Below, piece by piece: positions 28,158-36,073 of a stretch of DNA of 36,224 nucleotides. Source of the stretch: Microvirga vignae. Its GTDB lineage: Bacteria; Pseudomonadota; Alphaproteobacteria; Rhizobiales; Beijerinckiaceae. The notes under the pieces are model-generated. The model worked only from the letters and a program-made list of their open reading frames with translations. It did not search any database and was not told the DNA's origin. The stretch lies in contig NZ_LCYG01000007.1 of NCBI RefSeq assembly GCF_001017175.1, positions 1 through 36,224 on the forward strand, given 5' to 3'. Each line of letters begins with the position of its first letter. Within the stretch, counting starts at the first letter, position 1. The translations under genes were made by a program, and so were the position numbers.

Positions 28158-29039
28158 ATGAATCCTATCGGTCTTATATCCATGCAATATGCCCGGCCAT
28201 TCACGGCCGAGCATTTTCCGCTCTTTGGGCGAATGAAATCGCTCGGTTTCGACTTCGTCGAGCTTCTCGTGCCCGAGCAGGGCGAGATCGATCTGAACGC
28301 CGCACGGCATGCCCTCGATGATGCCGGTCTCGGCGTAGTTCTCGCCGCGCGGGTTAATTTGCAACGCAACCTGGCAAGTGACGATCGCACGGCTCACCAA
28401 GCAGGAATCGACTATCTGCGCTATGCCGCCGATTGCGCGGCAGCCTTGGGCGCCAAGATTGTCGGCGGCCCTCTGACTGGCAACCCGCTGGTTTTCGCGG
28501 GCCGCCCACCCGCACCGGTCGACGAGGGCGAGAGGCTTGCCCGTAAGGAGCGCTGCGTGACCGGTCTCCAGAAGGCAGGTGATCATGCGGCTTCTGTCGG
28601 CATCAAGCTTGCTGTTGAGCCGCTCAACCGCTTTGAAAGCGATGTGCTGTGCACGACACAGCAGGCGATCGAACTCCTCAATGCGGTCGACCGCCCGGCG
28701 GTGGGACTGATGCTCGATACGTTCCACATGCATATGGAAGAGGCGTCGATTCCGGAGGCTATTCGCCTTGCCGGCTCACGCACTGTCCATTTCCAGGCAA
28801 ATGAGAACCATCGCGGCTTTTTGGGTACCGGATCCACGGATTGGGTCGAGGTCTGCCGCGCGCTCCACGGCGTCGGCTATCAAGGGCCGATATCGCTCGA
28901 GCCCTTCCGCCGCAATGACGACCGCTTCGGTGTGCCCTTTGCTCAATGGCGTCCACCGCACGAGGATGAGAGCGAGCGGCTCTCCAACAGCGTATCGTTT
29001 CTAAAGTCTCACCTAAACCTGACGAGATATCGGCGATGA
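28158..29039 (+). CDS. Sugar isomerase/epimerase, D-tagatose 3-epimerase-like TIM barrel
   Basis: This 293-aa cytoplasmic enzyme belongs to the AP-endonuclease-2-like TIM-barrel family. The pattern fits ketose 3-epimerases: AVEPLNRFESDVLCT, LMLDTFHMHMEE, HFQANENHRGFLGTG and SLEPFR. Expected metal ligands are E154, D187, H211 and E248, the arrangement of tagatose/psicose 3-epimerases. It probably interconverts a ketose or keto-sugar acid made by the neighbouring oxidoreductase; the substrate is not readable. AAGGA precedes the ATG. The open frame runs upstream into the permease, but that part is not homologous. Its stop overlaps the next gene by four bases. Confidence 0.88.
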   Translation: MNPIGLISMQYARPFTAEHFPLFGRMKSLGFDFVELLVPEQGEIDLNAARHALDDAGLGVVLAARVNLQRNLASDDRTAHQAGIDYLRYAADCAAALGAKIVGGPLTGNPLVFAGRPPAPVDEGERLARKERCVTGLQKAGDHAASVGIKLAVEPLNRFESDVLCTTQQAIELLNAVDRPAVGLMLDTFHMHMEEASIPEAIRLAGSRTVHFQANENHRGFLGTGSTDWVEVCRALHGVGYQGPISLEPFRRNDDRFGVPFAQWRPPHEDESERLSNSVSFLKSHLNLTRYRR

Positions 29040-30031
29040 CCCTCAAAGTTGGCTGGATCGGTTGCGGCACCCACGCAACCCAAATGTTGCTCCCTCAGCT
29101 CATGCGTCACGACGTCGAGGTCGTCGCCCTATGCGATGTCGACGGAGCGCGGTTAGCCCAAGGAGGCCGACAGTTTGGCGTGAAAAACCTAGTGTCGAAC
29201 GCCTATGAGCTGATCAACAGCCCTGGCATCGATATGGTCGGAATGGCCGTCGGCCCAGACCAGCACCTCGCATTCGGCAAGGCTGCTCTCGAGCGCGGCC
29301 TTCCCGTCTTCATGGAAAAACCGCCAGCACCGACGGCGGACGGCGCACGCGAACTCTTGAGAGCCTCCGAACGCAGCGGCAAGCCGCTGGTGCTTGGGTT
29401 TATGAAGCGTTATTCGATCGGCAACAGGATCGCACACAATATCATCGCTTCAGGCCGCTTCGGACGGGTTCTCGGTCTCACCGGCTATTACATGACGGCT
29501 CCGACCTACTTCGTTGGAAATGTCGATTATTCGGGCTTCTTCCTGCACCACTGCGTCCATTACATGGATCTAGTGTCGTTCTTCGTCTCGCCCGTGCGCG
29601 AGATGAATGCCCGCAAGGTCGAGGCGGCTCCTGGGCGGATCCTCTTCCACGTGGATTTCGGTTTCGAGTGTGGTGCCATTGGCACCATCGCCATGGGAAC
29701 AATCCAGTCGCGTGGCACTCCTGTCGAGCGGATCGAACTGATGGGTGATCATCAGCGGCTAGAAGTCGATGACATCATCGAGGTTCGGTGGAACCGAAAT
29801 CCTCCGTTCAAAACCGATGATCTTGCAGCAACCTTGAATGACGATGTCGATACGCTGATGTGGAAGCCGAATTTCACCGCAGCAGCCAATGAAGACCACA
29901 AGGGTTATCACGCATTGCTGGCTGATACGGTGAAGCTATTCCGGGGCGAGGATTCCGCAGCACCGACGATCGCGGACGGTGTTATAGCTATGGAGCGCTT
30001 AGAGAAGCTCCAGCGCCTTCTTGACCTCTGA
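29036..30031 (+). CDS. Gfo/Idh/MocA-family NAD(P)-dependent oxidoreductase
   Basis: This 331-aa sugar or inositol-type dehydrogenase has an N-terminal Rossmann domain with GCGTHA (9-14) and D34 after strand 2 (CDVD). The family motif EKPP is at 94-97 with the conserved Lys. The C-terminal alpha/beta domain has HHCVHYMD in the active-site region. The known family role is oxidation of a sugar hydroxyl or reduction of the ketone. Together with the preceding epimerase it likely converts the imported sugar to a central intermediate. It is the last gene of the rightward sugar operon. Confidence 0.9.
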   Translation: MTLKVGWIGCGTHATQMLLPQLMRHDVEVVALCDVDGARLAQGGRQFGVKNLVSNAYELINSPGIDMVGMAVGPDQHLAFGKAALERGLPVFMEKPPAPTADGARELLRASERSGKPLVLGFMKRYSIGNRIAHNIIASGRFGRVLGLTGYYMTAPTYFVGNVDYSGFFLHHCVHYMDLVSFFVSPVREMNARKVEAAPGRILFHVDFGFECGAIGTIAMGTIQSRGTPVERIELMGDHQRLEVDDIIEVRWNRNPPFKTDDLAATLNDDVDTLMWKPNFTAAANEDHKGYHALLADTVKLFRGEDSAAPTIADGVIAMERLEKLQRLLDL

Positions 30032-30069
30032 AAGAAGGAGGAATTCAGGGGCCTATCCTCAGCATCATC

Positions 30070-30095
30070 GGGGCGGACGCATAGTGAGCCGCCCC
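30070..30095. terminator. GC-rich hairpin after the sugar operon
   Basis: The stem GGGGCGG/CCGCCCC has a 12-base loop and lies 39 bases past the oxidoreductase stop. No T-tract follows, so it is a weak terminator call. It is also directly downstream of the small leftward reading frame at 30096-30245. Confidence 0.4.
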
Positions 30096-30245
30096 TCATG
30101 GTGCGTAGCGCTGCTGTGTTCGCTTGAACGCTGCAATATGCTCCCAAGGGCAGCCGTCCTCTTTCGCAAAGGCAGATCCCCGGGAGCCTTGATTGTTGAG
30201 ATCAGCTTGAGGTAGGCGGGCACGCGAACTGACGGCCTTGGCCAT
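30096..30245 (-). CDS. Possible small protein
   Basis: This 49-aa leftward frame begins MAKAVSSRARLPQADL and ends with GCPWEHIAAFKRTQQRYAP. TATAAT at 30260-30265 (leftward) could be a -10 box about 15 bases before the ATG. A GC hairpin starts right after the stop. There is no good ribosome site, and I recognise no family. Natural-looking C-terminal half; treat as tentative. Confidence 0.3.
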   Translation of the reverse strand: MAKAVSSRARLPQADLNNQGSRGSAFAKEDGCPWEHIAAFKRTQQRYAP

Positions 30246-30510
30246 CCCGGACCCGCAGGATTATAGGCTGTACGGACCCGAAAACCTTTCAGGCCAGGAA
30301 TACGATTTACCGCTCCCGTGCAGGCCGACGTGGCTGTCGTCCATTGGCGATAGGAGAGGTCGGTTCCTGGCACATCCCAGAACTAGGCTGAACGTCCGTT
30401 CGTGCAGGAAACACCGGACGCTGGTGACGTACATAGAATTTCCTTGGATGACCCTGGGTGTGTCAAAACGTGGTTGGTTGGAGGATTACCCGCTCTGTTT
30501 GGGGGATCCG

Positions 30511-30864
30511 ATGAGACGCTTTGTCGAAGGCGTGGATCGCGGCCAGACCACCCTGTTTCCCGAAAGCCTGGACGATTGGGTCGGTGAGGACAACCCGGTC
30601 CGTGTCATTGATGCTTTTGTCGATGCACTCGATCTAAGGACCTTGGGCTTCGAGGGCGCCATGCCCGCGGTAACAGGGCGCCCATCGTATCATCCTGTTG
30701 GTTTGCTCAAGCTGTACATCTACGGCGATCAACCGGGTACAGTCGGGCATCGTCATATGTGGACGCTCCCTGCCGGCAAGGGTTTTGTTGAACGTATCTG
30801 CAAAATGGTCGGGTGCCGTCATATGTACGGCCTGTTGGTGCGGTCATCTGACCGCTGGCCCTGA
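30511..30864 (+). pseudogene. IS1182-family transposase, N-terminal fragment
   Basis: The frame from 30511 reads MRRFVEGVDRGQTTLFPE, DDWVGEDNPVRVIDAFVD, GFEGAMPAVTGRPSYHP and GLLKLYIYG, the standard N-terminus of IS1182 (IS5-group) transposases. After YIYG (about 30726) the expected continuation appears in the next frame (INRVQSG), and then homology is lost. Two similar short stretches (gtcggg..ccgtcatatgt-like) at about 30741 and 30809 suggest local rearrangement. The catalytic core is absent, so it is inactive. Confidence 0.8.
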
Positions 30865-30955
30865 TGGAAGTCCGCCGATCAGGTCCCAATCACATTATCG
30901 AGCTCAAGGCTCTGACAACGCCGCGGGTTGTCCTAATCCCGGTTCGACCGATTTG

Positions 30956-32135
30956 CATCACGTTATTCATCACCCTTCCCGAACTGAGAACATCAACCCG
31001 CAGCGGTGCTCAACCGGCAGCTGGTGCAGGAGATTGGTAGACCTCTCCTCTGGCCAGAAGCGCCCAGGCGATCCGGGCCGTCTTGTTGGCGAGCGCCATC
31101 GAGACTAGCCGCACTGGTTTCTTGCTCAGCAGACTGTTGATCCAGCCTGTGCCCGCCGCGGTCCTCGTACGAGCATAGCGAATGACGGCCGTAGCACCGA
31201 CCGCCAGCAGCGTGCGCAGGTAGCCATTGCCCATCTTGGAGATTCGCCCCAACCGCTCCTTGCCGCCCGATGAGTTCGGCCGCGGTGTCAGTCCCAGCCA
31301 GGCGGCAAACTCCCGGCCGGAGCGGAACTGCGAGGGATCTGTCACAGTCGCTGCGATGGCCGTGGCCGTGATGAAGCCCACCCCCGGGATCGTCTCAAGC
31401 CTGCGGCTCTCCTGGCTCTGCCGATGCCAGATCAGGAGTTCGGCCTCAAGCGCTCGGATCCGCGGCTGCAGATCGAGCAACTGGTCCACGAGAGGTGCCA
31501 GAGCCCGACGGGCCAGAGGCGACAGCGCGGCATCGGCGCTCTCGTCGGTCAGGAGCTGAATCAACTCGCGGATGCGGCTGATCCCTTGAGCGACGATGAT
31601 GCCGAACTCGGCCAAATGCCCACGCAGGGCGTGGACCAGCATGGTGCGCTGGCGGATCAGAAGAGCCCGCACCCGGTGGAGCATCAGTACGCTCTGCTGT
31701 TCGGCGGATTTGATCGGGACAAAGCGCATGGTGGGCCGGGTCACCGCTTCGCAGATTGCCTCGGCATCGGCCATGTCGTTCTTCTGTCGTTTTACGTAAG
31801 GCTTCACGTAAGCCGGCGGCATCAACTTGACTATATGCCCAAGCTTGATCAGCTCACGCGCCCAGTGGTGGGCGGTCGCACACGCTTCCATGCCAATCAT
31901 CCACGGGCTCAGACCAGTAAAGAACGACAGCACCTCGCCTCGGCGCAGCCTCTTCCGAGCCACGACGTGGCCGGCGGCATCAACGACGTGCACCTGGAAG
32001 ATGTGTTTGGCCAGATCCAGGCCGACTGTGGTAATCTGCACGGCGGACGCTCCCTCTCCTTGTGGCGATCTTCATGACGACCACCCTTTGGCACTTTGAT
32101 GCCGGTGAGCAGGGAGCATCCACTCCATCACGTTA
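30956..32135 (-). mobile_element. IS110-family insertion element (approximate limits)
   Basis: The element carries one complete transposase. True ends are not certain. The identical decamer catcacgtta occurs at 30956-30965 and 32126-32135, just outside the gene on both sides, and is the best guess for a flanking core or target repeat. The non-coding end segments (about 45 and 85 bases between decamer and gene) are where IS110 elements encode the guide (bridge) RNA, known for the family and not demonstrated here. Confidence 0.45.
31010..32041 (-). CDS. IS110-family transposase (DEDD recombinase)
   Basis: This 343-aa transposase appears complete. The N-terminal RuvC-like domain has the DEDD set D9 (GLDLAK), E52 (MEAC), D89 and D92 (KNDMADAEA). 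The C-terminal Transposase_20 domain has ETIPGVGFITATAIAA and FAAWLGLTPRPNSSGGKERLGRISKMGNGYLRTLL, where the serine nucleophile region is expected. The start is GTG, with GGAGAGGG about 12 bases ahead. It lies between an IS1182 fragment and an IS6 remnant. As the only intact transposase in the window, it could still be active. Confidence 0.9.
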   Translation of the reverse strand: MQITTVGLDLAKHIFQVHVVDAAGHVVARKRLRRGEVLSFFTGLSPWMIGMEACATAHHWARELIKLGHIVKLMPPAYVKPYVKRQKNDMADAEAICEAVTRPTMRFVPIKSAEQQSVLMLHRVRALLIRQRTMLVHALRGHLAEFGIIVAQGISRIRELIQLLTDESADAALSPLARRALAPLVDQLLDLQPRIRALEAELLIWHRQSQESRRLETIPGVGFITATAIAATVTDPSQFRSGREFAAWLGLTPRPNSSGGKERLGRISKMGNGYLRTLLAVGATAVIRYARTRTAAGTGWINSLLSKKPVRLVSMALANKTARIAWALLARGEVYQSPAPAAG

Positions 32136-32940
32136 ACGGAATGGGATCGGGCGTCGCCGTATGAGGGGATATGAAGAAGTCTCGTCACTCGCTCTATGCC
32201 CGCCACCGCTTCCCTGCCGAGGTGATCAGCCATGCCGTGTGGTTGTACTTCCGCTTTCCCTTAAGCCTACGCATGGTGGAGGAGATGCTGGCGGCCCGCG
32301 GGATCGAGGTCAGCCATGAAACGGTTCGCCGCTGGGCCGAGAAGTTTGGCCGCGAGTATGCCAATCGCGTCCGCCGACGTGCTCCTCGACCGGGGTACCG
32401 CTGGCACCTTGATGAGGTCGTGATCATGATTGCGGAAAGCGGCACTGGCTCTGGCGGGCTGTGGACCAGGACGGTTTTGTTCTCGACATCTTGGCCCAGG
32501 GTCGCCGGGATCGCCAAGCCGCCAAGCCGCCAAGCGCCTGCTACGCAAGCTCCTGAAGAAGCATGCCATGGCTCCGCGCGTCATGATTACGGACAAACTT
32601 GGATCCTATGGCGCTGCTCGCAGGGAGATGGGCCTGAGCATCGAACATCGACAGCATAAAGGCTTAAACAACCGAGCAGAGAACTCACACCAACCCACCC
32701 GCCGACGAGAACGGCAGATGAAGCGCTTCAAGTCGGCCGGGCAGGTTCAGCGCTTCCTCTCAATCCATGATCCCATTGCTAACCTCTTTCACCTGTGGCG
32801 ACATCAACTCGCCGCTGCGGGCTACCGTACGGCTCGAGGAGCCGCTTTCGAAACATGGACCCAAGTCACGTACACGGCGCGCGTTGCTTGAAAATGAAGC
32901 TCTTCCCGGTCCAGGTTCCGTCGGACGCTCGTTAACGTGA
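32128..32940 (+). mobile_element. IS6-family element remnant (approximate limits)
   Basis: An 11-bp sequence, tcacgttaacg at 32128-32138, reappears inverted at 32930-32940 on either side of the broken transposase. The 813-bp span equals the usual IS6 length. The core GTTAAC is itself palindromic, so part of the match is trivial, and no 8-bp target duplication is visible. Limits are tentative. Confidence 0.4.
32171..32891 (+). pseudogene. IS6-family transposase, frameshifted
   Basis: The product would be a DDE transposase of about 240 aa. The first part (AVWLYFRFPLSLRMVEEMLA, ETVRRWAEKFGREYANRVRRR, YRWHLDEVV with the first D) is in frame 1. The middle (KRHWLWRAVDQDGFVLDILAQGRRDRQ) is in a second frame after loss of about one base near 32434. 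The last part (RLLRKLLKKH, MITDKLGSYGAARREM with D, NNRAENSHQPTRRRERQ with E) is in a third frame. The second shift is caused by an 8-bp tandem duplication, gccgccaa at 32518-32525 and 32526-32533. All three catalytic residues survive, but the protein cannot be made. Confidence 0.85.
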
Positions 32941-32942
32941 CG

Positions 32943-33116
32943 ATGCCCAGGGCAGTGTTCCGGCGGGCGCTACGCCAAACCGACGGGTTGATCGGCTCAA
33001 TTCTGAGGCTCCTCGATCTCGATCTGGCCGTACCGGATCATTCCACCCTCAGCCGTCGCGCCAAGACCCTCGAGGTGCCAAGACCAATCTCACGTGCCGG
33101 GGCTCTGTTGCGTTAA
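32943..33116 (+). pseudogene. IS5-family transposase, internal fragment
   Basis: This 57-codon open frame contains RALRQTDGLIGSILRLLDLD and AVPDHSTLSRRAKTLEVPRP, a conserved N-terminal stretch of IS5-type transposases. The match stops near 33085, shortly before the IS6-type repeat at 33101. The DDE residues are missing. It begins directly after the IS6 remnant. Confidence 0.7.
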
Positions 33117-33200
33117 CTTCGGGAGACACAATCTGTAGCGCCTTTGCTCTGATCAACAGCTACTACATCCTGCGGATTGACAGGTTAATGCAACAGAACC
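33101..33200. mobile_element. 100-bp MITE-like element with IS6-type inverted ends
   Basis: The left end ggctctgttgcgttaac (33101-33117) and the inverted right end (33184-33200) match at 15 of 17 positions. GGCTCTGTTGC is the typical terminus of IS6-family elements. The 66-base interior has no coding capacity. The 8-bp flanks do not match perfectly; only TGCCG is shared. Confidence 0.6.
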
Positions 33201-33294
33201 TGCCGACCAACCTTCCGATACGGAGCATCACTGATAAATCGGTAACTCCTGAACGGTCGGGCTTCTCAAAGGTTCATTGGTTGTTGATGCGGCC

Positions 33295-33322
33295 AAAAAA
33301 GGGCGATCCGTAGGACCGCCCT
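33295..33322 (-). terminator. Rho-independent terminator of the small secreted protein gene
   Basis: On the leftward strand a 10-bp GC-rich stem (agggcggtcc with ggatcgccct, one G-U pair, three-base loop) is followed by six T. It lies 25 bases after the stop at 33347. Confidence 0.85.
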
Positions 33323-33346
33323 GTGCTCCCGAAATTGTTTGCTTAC

Positions 33347-33733
33347 TCACCAGCCGTAGTAGGGAGAGCCATAGCTGTAGGTCACCGTGCGGGTGCTCAC
33401 AGGAGCGTACCCGTAATCATAGGACCGGACCACGCGCCGAGTGCGGTAGATCGGGCGGGGCTCTTCGTAGTAGCGGACGACGCGCTTCACGCGATAGGGG
33501 CGGTAAGCCGGGGCGGCATAGTAGCTGCCATAGCTATAGGATGCCGGAGCGTCGGCTGGGTAAGCGTAAGCCGGAGTGGCCGCACTGGCGAGCAGGGCAC
33601 CCGCCGCAACCCCGACGACGCCCGCCGCAACAGCAGGACCAACCCAATTCCGATCCCGCGCCTCGGCATTGGACGCCGAAAAAGTCCCAAGAGCCAAGAC
33701 GCTGATAGCAGCCAGCGTTGCAACCTTGCGCAT
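33347..33733 (-). CDS. Small secreted Tyr-rich protein of unknown function
   Basis: This 128-aa protein has a Sec signal peptide (MRKVATLAAISVLALGTFSA, likely cut after AEA) and a short glycine/alanine hydrophobic segment (AAGVVGVAAGALLA). A Tyr/Arg-rich tail with repeated SYGSYYAAPAYRPYR- and YDYGYAP-like stretches ends YYGW. The start at 33733 is chosen because GGAG lies eight bases ahead and the signal peptide begins there; an in-frame ATG 60 bases upstream is not supported. Such Tyr-rich envelope proteins are common in Hyphomicrobiales, with no firm function. A strong terminator follows. Confidence 0.75.
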   Translation of the reverse strand: MRKVATLAAISVLALGTFSASNAEARDRNWVGPAVAAGVVGVAAGALLASAATPAYAYPADAPASYSYGSYYAAPAYRPYRVKRVVRYYEEPRPIYRTRRVVRSYDYGYAPVSTRTVTYSYGSPYYGW

Positions 33734-34385
33734 GTATGATCTCCAACCTGACGGGGAATGCGATAGTGCCAAGTCCCGATTAGCCTCATTCAAACAAAGC
33801 GTGGCTGAATGGAACTTGAACCATCTTGTTATAATTCCGACAGGCGTTCTTACCGTGGTCGGTCAGCCAGCAGAACGGGCTCCATAATGTCTCAGATCCC
33901 GCCGGGGGAATGCTCCGGTACGGTCTCTCCATCGGTATGACCATGGAGGAGCTTTTCCGGATCACCCATCCCGGCGTGATCTTGGGGCTTTGGACGGCGG
34001 CTGAGGCGAAAGAGGGTGGAGTGTGAGGAGGGAAGGGAGCGCAGCTTCACGTCGTGATTATCCCCAGCCATTCACGTCGTGGTTATCCCCAGCCAATTTG
34101 TGCTGGAGCGTCCTGCCTTGGAACTAAGCACACTGCCTCAACATTCGACTCGTGTCTGACCATGGCAATTATAAACTGTCATGAGAATCGAAGATGGTTT
34201 GCGCCCAGCGGGTGGAGACAGGCACTTTGACAACCAGACGGGTTGATCCTCAGCAGTTGGATCGCGGAAAGCGACCGCCCGCAACCACGCGCCCCAAAAT
34301 GCCTTCCTCTCAATTGCCGCCCGAGTGCCAACGACATGGCCTCGGGCGGAATGCTTTGTGCAGCCCTGAATGTTGGAGTTAGCCC
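33734..34385. other. Intergenic stretch with a tandem repeat and one tiny reading frame
   Basis: No firm gene. A 38-aa rightward frame at 33910-34026 (MLRYGLSIGMTMEELFRIT...) has no usable ribosome site beyond GGGGG touching the ATG. A 25-bp tandem repeat lies at 34046-34095. The rest, 34096-34385, holds nothing I can assign apart from the ribosome site of the PhoH gene. Confidence 0.35.
34046..34095. repeat. 25-bp tandem direct repeat, two copies
   Basis: Units 34046-34070 and 34071-34095 differ at one position. Each contains CACGTCGTG followed by TTATCCCCA, the latter one base from the DnaA box TTATCCACA. Role unknown. Confidence 0.8.
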
Positions 34386-35120
34386 TTGAGCAAGCGTCAC
34401 GACAAGCAGAGACGAAGAACTCGCCGCTCTTTCGAAACTGCTGACATTATCGAACTCCATGGGTCCAAGTTCGATGCAGAGCGAAGCGTCCCGTCGATCA
34501 AGCCGCTCAATGCAACCCAGGCGACTTACCTGGATGCTCTGAAAACGAGTCCTCAAGTCGTTGTTCTTGGCCCAGCAGGCACGGGCAAGACTTGGATCGC
34601 GGCAACTCTTGCCGCAGACCTCTTCCGCCAGCGCCGGATCAGCAAAATCATCTTAACCCGACCGAACGTGTCGAGCGGACGCTCGCTTGGATTCTTTCCG
34701 GGAAGTCTGGAAGAGAAGTTTGCGCCTTGGGCGGCTCCTGTCATTGAAGCCATCAAGGACCGGATCGGATCAGCGGCCTACGAGATTGCCGTGAAGAATG
34801 GCGATATCGAGATGGTTCCCTTCGAAGTTATGCGCGGTCGCTCGTGGAAGGACGCTTTCATCCTCCTCGATGAGGCACAGAATGCCACTCCCGCCGAGAT
34901 GAAGACGTTTCTGACCCGGATTGGCGAGGATTGCACTGTCGTAATCAATGGCGATGTCAGCCAATGTGACCTGCGCGAGACCTCAGGTCTGCGGACAGTC
35001 ATTCACCTGATCAAGTCCAAGTTGCTGCCGGTGCCGATCATCGAGTTCACGCGCGATGATATCGTCCGGTCTGGCATCTGTGCGATGTGGGTGCAGGCAT
35101 TCGAAGAGATTCACTGCTGA
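34386..35120 (+). CDS. PhoH-family ATPase
   Basis: This 244-aa cytoplasmic P-loop protein has Walker A GPAGTGKT (62-69) and Walker B ILLDEAQN (159-166). INGDVSQCDL and SGL further on are the standard PhoH set. The basic N-terminus (KRHDKQRRRTRR) could contact RNA. PhoH proteins are linked to RNA handling and phosphate or stress responses; the exact role is uncertain. The start is TTG at 34386, supported by GGAG about eight bases ahead. It is a PhoH-only protein without a PIN domain. No operon partners are evident. Confidence 0.9.
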   Translation: MSKRHDKQRRRTRRSFETADIIELHGSKFDAERSVPSIKPLNATQATYLDALKTSPQVVVLGPAGTGKTWIAATLAADLFRQRRISKIILTRPNVSSGRSLGFFPGSLEEKFAPWAAPVIEAIKDRIGSAAYEIAVKNGDIEMVPFEVMRGRSWKDAFILLDEAQNATPAEMKTFLTRIGEDCTVVINGDVSQCDLRETSGLRTVIHLIKSKLLPVPIIEFTRDDIVRSGICAMWVQAFEEIHC

Positions 35121-35132
35121 CAGCAGCTGCAG

Positions 35133-35195
35133 TCAATGAGTGTCGAGCTTGAGCTGCTCGTAACCACCCGCTTTGTGAATGACCACTTTGGACAT
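35133..35195 (-). pseudogene. Zinc-type alcohol dehydrogenase, N-terminal remnant
   Basis: A 20-codon leftward frame (SKVVIHKAGGYEQLKL) matches the conserved first residues of MDR-family quinone or alcohol dehydrogenases and then hits a stop at 35133-35135. Nothing further of the gene is seen. It may be the left end of a deletion. Confidence 0.4.
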
Positions 35196-35267
35196 GGAAT
35201 CTGACGCCATCATCTTTCCGCCTACAGTTTCAATGTGACACTCCCATGCTGGCCCTGGCGGCGCTTG

Positions 35268-36056
35268 TCATGGGCGTCGGCGCAAGGCTCCGACGATCGG
35301 TCCCATCGGCATGAGCGTATCCATCCTATCCAATGAAGGGGCATAGAGGCTGGAGACACTTCCATCCAGGAACAGTGCATCGGCACAGCCGAGCTCGTCT
35401 TGGAACAAATGAGCGAATGTGCTGAACGTGACCGGATCTTCTGAAATCACAAACACGACTGTGTGCTGGTCTTTCACCCCAATACCGTTACGGATTTTTC
35501 GCGAGGTGCTTTGTTCCGAAAACCGAGGGTGGATTTGCCCGTGGATGACGAGCATCGGGCCCGATTGTGTCGCGAAATCGGGCCTGATTTTCCGCTTCAG
35601 ATACACTCCTGTCTCAAGCACGCCTGCCTGACGGCCTTTGACATAAAAGATGCCATTCGGCTTGAGGTGGAAGTTTCCGGGCCCGTTCCTTGTGTTGGCC
35701 GCCTTCAACTCCTTCCCGTTTTCGACATGAAGCCCCACAGGCGAGCGATCCTCATGGTACATGCCGGCGTTCATCGCGAAAGCAACGCGTGAACCCTCGG
35801 GTGTCTCTTTCAACCGATCGAACGAGCCCAGCACTTCCCCGCCTGGCCCGCGCCAGAACAGCCTCACCTCGTATTTTCGTAGATCCGCCGTGCAGACCAC
35901 GAAGGTGCTGTCAGCATATTGGACGGGTCGACACGGGTCGCTCTCAGGCTGAGCCGCTGCTCGTCCGGTCAGCAGACCAACGGAAACGAGGATCGCGAAC
36001 ATTATGATGGCTGTCCAGGAGAGCAAGCTGTCCAGAGTGAGGCCGATAGGTTTCAT
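35268..36056 (-). CDS. Phosphodiester glycosidase-family (DUF2233) exported protein
   Basis: This 262-aa protein has an N-terminal membrane or signal segment (SWTAIIMFAILVSVGLL, about 14-30, likely cut near AAAQ). A DUF2233/NAGPA-like domain follows, with the hallmark stretches VAFAMNAGMYHED, GNFHLKPNGIFYV, ATQSGPMLVI, NGIGV and GCADALFLDGSVSSLY. Members of this fold cleave GlcNAc-phosphodiester links or take part in exopolysaccharide handling; here the substrate is unknown. It is probably periplasmic. It runs leftward, 17 bases after the partial gene at the window edge, so the two may be co-transcribed. Confidence 0.85.
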   Translation of the reverse strand: MKPIGLTLDSLLSWTAIIMFAILVSVGLLTGRAAAQPESDPCRPVQYADSTFVVCTADLRKYEVRLFWRGPGGEVLGSFDRLKETPEGSRVAFAMNAGMYHEDRSPVGLHVENGKELKAANTRNGPGNFHLKPNGIFYVKGRQAGVLETGVYLKRKIRPDFATQSGPMLVIHGQIHPRFSEQSTSRKIRNGIGVKDQHTVVFVISEDPVTFSTFAHLFQDELGCADALFLDGSVSSLYAPSLDRMDTLMPMGPIVGALRRRP

Positions 36057-36073
36057 TGGCAGCGTAGGTCCTT

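Noticed and set aside
31424..32077. 217-codon rightward frame opposite the IS110 transposase
   Set aside because: Antisense to a complete transposase with all catalytic residues in place.
34194..34382. 62-codon frame just before the PhoH gene
   Set aside because: Low-complexity R/P/T-rich translation with no ribosome site; likely chance.
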